Below are positions 56,479 to 64,000 of a stretch of DNA of 64,000 bases, in pieces; the first letter of the stretch is position 1; each line of letters starts with the position of its first letter. The DNA comes from Cantharellus purpuraceus (taxonomy: Eukaryota; Basidiomycota; Agaricomycetes; Cantharellales; Hydnaceae): NCBI GenBank assembly GCA_025174535.1, contig JALBUN010000003.1, positions 1,572,501-1,636,500 of the forward strand, given 5' to 3'. The translations under genes and the position numbers were made by a program. The notes under the pieces were generated by a model. It did not search any database and was not told the DNA's origin. It saw only the letters and a program-made list of their open reading frames with translations.

Positions 56479-56673
56479 TTACAAGCAATCAATACCGTCT
56501 TCACCTAAAGCGGCGGCCTCTATTAGAACTATGGTGTCAGAGAATAGCTTCGCGGGGATTATCCGGAGGCACTTACTGTTTATGGGACATGACGGGCTCT
56601 CTTCCGGGTGCGGGATTGCATTGCCAGCGAGCGCACAAGTGAGGAGGGTAATAATCACCCTGGTGAATTTCAT
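56479..56673 (-). CDS. Small putative secreted protein
   Basis: ATG at 56673 starts a clear signal peptide (MKFTRVIITLLTCALAGNA) followed by IPHPEESPSCPIN. A GTAAGT donor and a CACCATAG acceptor define a likely intron (about 56535-56580), after which the frame reads LIEAAALGEDGIDCL and stops at 56479, giving about 50 residues; without splicing the frame is 64 codons. Two cysteines remain in the mature part. No family recognised; size and signal fit the small secreted proteins common in agaricomycetes. It is isolated, so the neighbourhood gives no hint. Confidence 0.5.
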   Translation of the reverse strand: MKFTRVIITLLTCALAGNAIPHPEESPSCPINSKCLRIIPAKLFSDTIVLIEAAALGEDGIDCL

Positions 56674-58886
56674 AATCGACAGGTGTGTATGCTTGCGATG
56701 GGATGCTACCTTTGTCTCAAGCTTTCGCTCTTAAATACATGAATTCGGCGCTATCGTTGACTCCTCGTGGTCACAATCGCATGGGCGAACAAACTACTCT
56801 AGGCTACCTAGACCATCAAGTAGTTCTTTTCGTAGGTTTTCGGCTCGTGCAAAGTCGTTGTTCACAACGAGTTGGGCCAGACCTGTGTCCGAATAGAATC
56901 GGTGGCTTTTTACCCAACGCGGAGGGGAGGTGTGTCAATTAGTGGCTACGGATGGAGGAGCACATTGTACATACTCATCTGAGAACGGTTCGAAGATGGT
57001 ATTGTCGGTGGACGCCTTAGCCTGTTATCTCCATCACGCGTCATGTGCATGAAACTCGGAGCACCTCCCGGCAAGAGCAGGACTAGTGGTCATAACCGCC
57101 AGCCCGTGCATTTGCGATGGTCTCATCCTTCAATCTCTCCAATGCGAATGGAGACGATAAAGCAATTGAGTCACCCTAACATGGGCCGTGCTTCATCAGA
57201 AGGACATAAAATGTAGATGAACATGACTCAGGATTGGGTTCTTCCGAGTTGGACGGCAGCGAAGACAGGGCCAAGTGAGACAGATTGCACATGTAGTCTT
57301 GCCTAGCTTGTCCAGCCTCCAGACTGCTCAACGCACAGCAAACTGGAACTGCATCACGAGCCCTGACGACGACGATCAAGCTCTCCGCAAGACTTCCGGT
57401 TCTCTTCCAGTTCTGAGAATCTTTGTTGATGAAGCCAGACACGTTAGGGTCACGGCGTGATAAAGTTTCCGCGACAAAAGGTTTAGAGCTTTCTAGCACT
57501 TCAAAAAAAAAGAAAGGAAGACCTGAAGTGCTACTGTACCGGTAGCATTTCAGGTGATGTCGGGATGGGTAGCCAACGTCTCAGGCATGTGGATGATTCT
57601 TTTGGACAAACTTCTCCCCTCCCCCAATTCCTCCACAGAGGCAATGTCTGTCCTCAGTTTCGTCTTCTATCACTGTTCAATACTCAGACCCGCCTCAGGA
57701 AATGAGAGAACACTTCAGCTCGTGGGGCGGTCCTGGCCGGATTTACGGTTCTGCCATCATAAGCGAATTTGGTGGCCTAGAGAGGGAAGTCTGAAACCAT
57801 CAGAGTGCGTGGCACGTGAGTCATTCAGAGCGACAATTCTGAGGTACCATCTTCAGGAATGACATCCAGGGATCCATGACGTGATCCTCTCCCCGATTAT
57901 GCAGCTCGTCGCTGAACTGCGCGATCGTCTTGTGCGACCTCTTAAGTACCAGTGGAGTGTTTAAAGCGGTGTATTCATGATGGAACAATTTGATGAACTA
58001 CTAGGGCGTTACATCTGTCATCTGCCTTGTGGACGAGTCATCTACCATCATTTATGGGTTCCACTATAAGGATTTTTCCATCAGTCCTCCGATTGTTACA
58101 TTCACTGTAGGAGATCCTTTCGTTGTGAACTCGCAATATTTCTAATCACCTTCTCAAGGCTCGTTGGCTGATCTGGACTCTCCACCGAGAATATCATCTA
58201 TGCTTTCTGAGCTCCCAATCTCGCTTGGAATCATGATGCCAAAGCACGTGCCGTTTTTCAGTGACTTATCCCCCATCATTGTTTTCCACCACCCTGCCAT
58301 ACCCAACTCACAAGAAGTGGTTTATGAACGTCCAACGAATGGGATCTTTTGCACCATCCTGGCCACATATCTCAAGGTGTTTTCATATAGCAGCCAACAC
58401 GTTGTGGAGTAACCGATTTCATTTGACCGGACGGAGCCCCCCATCGATCCCATACGCCCATGCGATCCGATAGGGTCTTCGCCACTCATCATCGTTATCC
58501 AGATGTTGACTTTTACACCCTCACTCAAGGCCGCGAGCGAGCACTACAGTTCGTCCGGCGGAAACCGTACATACGGGACAAGATGAAGATTGCATATCGC
58601 TTGTATTCCTGATGCCGTCCTAGAGGTTTGGTATCGGACTGGTACTGGTTTTTTCCAAAAGAATATCAGGTCAATCCTTGACTCTACACTTGATTGTTCC
58701 AGAAAGGACTAAGGTGGAAACGGCTGTGAGCGGAGAGCGCCGCGCGATCCAAGCATCCTGCGTAGTCGTTCCCCCAATATGCAATTTCAGAATTTGGTAT
58801 TTGGGTGGTTGGCACACACACATTATTGCTGGATTTCATTTGTCATTAATGGACAAGCAAATCAAGGTGCTTTTAATGCAGCCTCC
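56674..58886. other. 2.2 kb without an identifiable gene
   Basis: Open frames at 57176-57499 (minus, 107 codons), 57554-57862 (plus, 102 codons) and 58164-58412 (plus, 82 codons) show no known domain and have no clear splice partners. A run of A (57506-57514) is the only low-complexity feature. I cannot support a gene here. Confidence 0.35.
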
Positions 58887-59383
58887 TGTTATGCACTAGG
58901 TCTGATGGGGGGTCAGTAACTGGATCAGAGTTTGGGGTTGGAGTTTGGGGTGGGTGTCAGGGTGCATCGTGGGGGTCAGAACAGACTTGGCTTCAGCTTG
59001 TGTGCTGCACCCTCACTAATACCTGTGTCTGAGATTTCAGAGACAGAGTATGACTTAAATAGTTTGGATCAGACTGAGGAGCTAGGCATGGTTCAATATT
59101 TGAACTGGGGAATGAAGTCCCCAGTAGCATGACTTAAATACATATTTGAAATCTAATAATAACTACTCCAGTGATGGATCTCTAAGGCCAATGGCCTTAT
59201 GTGAATATGTCTGAGTCTGACAGGGATGGATGTCCAGTTCCTATGGTGATGCTGATGCATCAGTGGAACTGGGGACAGATGGGTAGAGCCACAATGATGA
59301 TTGGATGGACTACAGGAGGTGTACAGTTTCCAAATGGAGTATAGATTTCATATGCATGGGGGTCTGAGGGATTGGATGGGGAT
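58887..59383 (-). repeat. Family A LTR, interrupted at its right end
   Basis: Reverse orientation, TGTTATGCACTAGG at 58887, alignable with the other A LTRs up to GATGGGGAT at 59383, where an E-type LTR begins; the last 20-50 bp with CATAACA are missing. It is more diverged than the other copies (mostly transitions). Confidence 0.8.
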
Positions 59384-60270
59384 TGTTTTGGAACCTGCAA
59401 AATTATGGTGTTAGGGAAAACTCTAAATCACCACAATTCCGTGAATGAACAGCTGAGAAGAATATCAAACCCTGCTGCAGCACAACTCCAGAAATGATTT
59501 AACATTTGTACTTTGGTTACAATCCTTTGTATTGGTCAATGCAGACTATACGCAGAAAGGTAATACATTTCTTAGCAGCAAGAAATGAATAAGACTTCCA
59601 GAGTCTAGAGTTCATGGACGCTTAGGGGTCCAGATATTCCAAAAAGAGGGGAATGCACTTAGAGGCTAAAGGAAGTAGGTGGATGAATCCAACTGTCCAA
59701 CCAGTGGCACTCTGAAGTGGGTAACAGCAATGTGTGAAGTAGTCTAGCAACTGCTTCACACGAGTTCAAGATTCTAATGCTCTGCAAAGGCAGTACACAC
59801 TAGTAACTTAAACAAGAGCACTAATGGCAGGACTATTGACAGACAATCTCACCCTGTAGATTTGTAGCCACGTGAGGCAGATACTACACTCACACCCAAA
59901 GCAGGAATATCACTACTTTGAGTGCAATCAAGTACAGTTACACAACTGTAAAAGATCCTTGAACTGGTAATCAACAGTTACTGAGATAGAGGATGACACT
60001 GTATGTCACTCTAGTCACACTGGTGTGCAGAAGATGGGTAGAATATGTTGCTATTTCAGAGGCAGAATGACCTCCTTATATATTGTATTTACAGGGGCTG
60101 AGTAATGCTTCTGGAATATTCTACCTATTAATAGATGGAAACTACTGGAAGGTTGTGGAAGGTGGAAGAAAGGGGTAGAATATTCCAAGCCAATCACAGG
60201 ATCTGATCACAGCACTAACACTGATCAGGAGCTGAATAATGGTTCTGGAAAGTTCTGGCTGGTGTATTCT
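59384..60270 (-). mobile_element. E-type LTR fragment (E3)
   Basis: Starts TGTTTTGGAACCTGC, the reverse complement of the E 3' end, and follows the E LTR backwards through the promoter region (TATATAAGGAGG complement at about 60070) to about 60250-60270, where copia coding sequence begins. The outer 5' part of the LTR is absent. Confidence 0.75.
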
Positions 60271-63200
60271 GCTGCATCTAGTCACTTATCTGGAAACTTA
60301 CCGTTTTGACATGAATAACATCCCACCCATCACAATTCAAACTGCCGGTGGGGAATCATTCACTGCAAATCAGAGTGAATCTATACATATAAAGATCATA
60401 TCCAACCCTTCATTCCAACTACCTGACCTTCACATCATGCTCACCAACATCATATACACATCTAAACTACGTGCCAATTTACTACCAGTTGGACGTTGAC
60501 AAGCCAGGATGCATTGAGGACATATATTGAACCACTCTGACAGTCCAACTCCACCAGCATCTTTTCATATCAAACTTTTAAATAGTGCCACAACTCCCTC
60601 TCCACCTCAGTCTCTAATTCTAGCCATCAATTGTCACTCATGTTTCATCACCATCAATCATTATCAGCCTTCTATTCACATCGATCCTTTCATCATCATT
60701 CACATGGCTTCCAATCCTATTCCCCTCTCCAACATCTCTTCTAATAATATGTCACACTGGTCTCTGGACACAGAGGACTATCAAAAATATGCTGAGCTCC
60801 ACAGGCATGTTAAGCCACCTCCATGCATCAAAATACTTCCAAAACTCTTTCAACGTCCAAGGTCCCCACCATGTCTCTCTTATGCCATTGGCGATCCTAT
60901 ATTCTCGATTCCATTGAACCATATACATTCCTCAGCATTTCGCCTCTATATCATAACACAGATAGAAGAGTTGAATGTGAGGTAGAGTTTCAGTCGCCAT
61001 TGCCGACCTATCCTCCTACTTCAATCCAACTCAGGTTACATTGTGTCAGGCAAAGGGACTGAATACCCTTGGAACAGGATACCATATGGAGACAGATCAC
61101 TAAGACAATAAGGAGTATTTGTTGTGGATGCTGACTGAAGTCCTCATGTGACTCAGGGTATTTACCTTCAGAGCCATAGGGAAGATGGCATTGGTGGACA
61201 TTTCTATTGTTCTTTTATATCACTCACCCCTGTTTCATCTTTTAATTCATTCATACACAACTTACTCATCCTTGTTCTATTATTGGTTCTTTTATTACTC
61301 ATCACCCCCTATTCTTACAAAGATGACCCCTATCTGTCGCTTCATTTCTCTATGATTTCCCCATTAGTAGTTCAACTTCACACGCTTCATCAGCTGGCTT
61401 GATCAGCATTTCTTGCATCATATCACATCATTTGCTCCTCATATTGTGTCGTTGTGCCCTGGGGATTTGTATATAAAAGGGCACTAGTTTTCACCTTTGG
61501 AATCAATCAACAAGTTTTCAGCCAATGCTCTAAAGTCAAAATCCATGCTCTAAGTCTACACTCTATGCTCTATATCACACTCCATCATCTCTACACTGAG
61601 GCAAAGCACCTTGGTTCAACAATCAGATTTCCCTCTGCCACTGAGAGGCTGCATCTCCTGAAACCAGCTTTCACATACCTCCCAACTGGGCTCTCCATTG
61701 TCATCCAGTCACAGAGCATGATCAACCATCTGGACCATCCTTTTTGCTCTCCATCCTCCTCCAACCACAGAGCACTATTCCACTTTCCTGTTACTCAGTG
61801 CTGTCCCTACCCCTTGACCCAATTGTTCTTTGGTGTGCTGAACAACTGTATTACACACCATCTGTTTGCTAGGATCGTTGCACACAGGCTTATAGGATCT
61901 ATTCCATAAGCGAACCGACAACATATGACAAATGCCAATGTCAATGTACTATTCAGCAAAAACCAATCCACATTGTCACACAATGGACAGATCCTGGCAT
62001 GAGGACCAAAGATTGACAATCTATTCACATATACTGTGGTATCTCTACCCAAGGATACACCTGAAATTGCATATTATTCTGTTGAACCCACAGAGATCAT
62101 CCTATGGCACCACAGACTAGCTCACACCAGATACTCTACTCTAGAAGCAATGAAGAGGCTTCATACAGCCAATGGATTCACTCCAAATGTCCACCACAGC
62201 CCTATCACACAATGCAATAACTGCCCATATGGGAAACAGACTTGTGCTCCATTTCAAATATCCAAAACCACACATCTAACATCAGTGATATCATTGTTTC
62301 TGATATTTGTGGACTATTTGAGTTATCTGTTGGTGGTTACAAATACTTCATTACCTGGATTGATCTGGCGATGCATATGGCTAGTATTGAATTTCTCAAG
62401 GATAAGGAATCCAAGACAATTATGGAGTCATTCAAGAGATACATGGCTTGGCTACTACATCAGAAGAAAGCTGATGTCAAGAAGGTCAGAACGGATAATG
62501 GAGGGGAATATATTGGAAAGGACTTTGAAGAGATGTGCCGTAAGCTTGGGATTATCCACAAGATGACCTCACTGTACACCCCAGAACATAACAGAATCAC
62601 AGAACATTATAATAGAACATTACAGGAAGGGGCCTTGACCTTATAACATGAGGCCAATCTTCCCAGTAAGTTCTGGGTATCTGCGATCCACACTGTCGGT
62701 TTCATCAGAAACTGTATACTTCACCATCGTCTCAGAATATCCCCTTACAAAGCCTTCTGGGAAAAGAAGCCAAGCATTGACTGGTTATGCACATACAGAT
62801 GTAAATGCTGGGCCCTCATCCCCAAAGCTGTCAGGAGGAAAGGTGAGTACAGATCAGTGGAAGGAATATTCATTGGATACTTCGATGATTCAAAGGCATA
62901 CAAGGTATAGATTCTGTGAACTCACACTCTTATCAAAGCAAGAGATGTCATATTTGACAAGTCAAATCACATTGAAAGAATCACCATACATGCTACTGAC
63001 AACAATGATCTCCCTAGCCTATGGACCACAGATTTACCCATCTCTACAAATACATCTACCCCACCAATCATCACACACGAATGGACCAATGACCGCGAAC
63101 TTCCACACCATATTGGAATTGTGGATAGTCCTCTCACAGATATCATGGATATGGATACCAGAAATGAGATAGAAGGAACTGAATCTGACAAAGTTGGTCA

Positions 63201-64000
63201 ATCAGATAAGGTGGATGCTACATTACAGCATGCACCCAAGGATTTCAAACAAGGACCATGGCTCAATCCTGAGAACCAGACGTATGGATGTGGAAAATGT
63301 CAACACAGTTTTTATGCAGCTATTGACACCATCACGCAGGGCCTCACAGACTTTAAACACATCAAGTTGGCACTTGTTGTTCTCACTAAAGATGAACCAA
63401 TGAACTATAGGGAGGCAAAAGGATCAGTTAACACTATCAAATGGCAGGAGAGCATGAATAGGGAAATGGAGACACTGAGAGGCTATCATACCTGGGATCT
63501 CATCAAAAAACCACCCAATATGAATATCATAGGATGCAAGTGGATATATCGCATCAAGATAACCTAGGACTTGTTAACAGATTCAAGGCCCAACTCGTAG
63601 TGCAAGGATTCTCACAAGTTCCAGGACTCAATTTCAATGAGACTTATTCCCCTACAATTTGATTTACTTCTATCTGACTAATCCTCACACTCGCATGTCA
63701 CTACAACCTCAAGCTCCATCATATTGATGTCAAAGGAGCTTATCTCAACGGATCCCTTCAGGATGATGTTTATATGAAACAACCTGAGGGATTCATTGAA
63801 TCAGGAAAAGAACATTTGGTCTGCAAATTAAATAAAGGGCTGTAGGGACTCAAGCAATCAGGACACATCTGGCATCAGACTCTCAAGAAGGAGATGGAGA
63901 GATTAGGTTTTAAATCTGGTGAAGCCAATACCACAATCTTTTTCCACTTTGAAAAAGATGATTCTGTCAAGATTGCAGGGTGGTATGTCAATGATGGACT
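60271..64000 (+). pseudogene. Ty1/copia Pol (element G), interrupted, runs off the window
   Basis: Protease-end segment SFQLPDLHIMLTNIIYTS and LRANLLPVGR (60410-60499), then a D solo LTR (60497-61920). It continues with the GAG-pre-integrase domain (ILWHHRLAHTRYSTLEAMKR, about 62100-62160; CNNCPYGKQ) and an integrase with VSDICGLFELSVGGYKYF and VRTDNGGEYIG (about 62490-62515). A long linker follows, then RT from about 63430 (NREMETLRGYHTWDLIKKP, GCKWIYRIK, and after frame changes HIDVKGAYLNGSL and VYMKQPEGFIE). Stops and frameshifts near 62010, 62240, 62646 and 63567 show that it is inactive. The RT catalytic YVDD region is at or beyond the window edge. Confidence 0.85.
60497..61920 (+). mobile_element. 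D-type solo LTR inside copia element G
   Basis: Starts TGACAAGCCAGGATGC and ends AAGCGAACCGACA. Flanking tetramers are ACGT (60493-60496) and ACAT (61921-61924), one transition apart. It aligns over its full length with 15900-17301; most differences are C/T or G/A. Copia coding sequence resumes right after it. Confidence 0.82.

Noticed and set aside
1..64000. tRNA, rRNA or snRNA genes
   Set aside because: I looked for A/B-box-like pairs and cloverleaf-compatible segments while reading and found none I could support; tRNAscan-SE and Infernal would be decisive.

Overview
The window reads as nuclear DNA of a filamentous basidiomycete, most likely an Agaricomycete with a repeat-rich genome. The evidence is short (about 50-65 bp) GT-AG introns in conserved genes, an F-box protein of the agaric type, a multi-intron cytochrome P450, and chromodomain Ty3/gypsy plus Ty1/copia elements that fill roughly half the window. 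I could not assign a species.

Layout. 1-2.4 kb: 3'-truncated P450 (minus). 2.8-4.8 kb: a decayed coding relic, then the 5' part of an LTR element whose DNA is tiled with short perfect inverted repeats. 4.8-8.5 kb: a broken host island with an MFS transporter fragment, an F-box gene, an intact coproporphyrinogen III oxidase gene and the 3' half of an MFS transporter. 8.5-36.2 kb: a nested block of LTR elements. Family A (gypsy, chromodomain) is the nearly complete copy A1 (12746-22039), two oppositely oriented fragments on either side of it, a solo LTR and an internal fragment. Family B (gypsy, palindrome-tiled) spans 26.7-32.8 kb and is itself interrupted. D and E are solo LTRs. F is a copia gag relic.

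36.2-58.9 kb is mostly host sequence: RPB11 (RNA polymerase II), ribosomal protein uL15, a multi-pass membrane protein gene, a Mahogunin-type RING E3 ligase gene, and a locally duplicated cluster of RING-gene pieces and seven-transmembrane-type genes with a cysteine-rich ectodomain. A copia 3' end and a small secreted-protein gene follow. 58.9-64 kb is again LTR elements, ending in a copia pol that runs off the window.

The main unusual points are: (1) the family B element and its relatives, whose coding and non-coding DNA carries back-to-back perfect inverted repeats with 7-14 bp arms; (2) an extra antisense gene in gypsy family A, between pol and the 3' LTR, with its own TATA box and encoding a Glu-rich coiled coil plus a Zn2Cys6-spaced cysteine cluster; (3) decay of family A by CpG transitions, seen as reciprocal TGA/CAA outcomes at ancestral CGA codons; (4) a periodic TGACTCA array in a solo LTR. 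Intron-exon structures were read by eye and should be taken as models.
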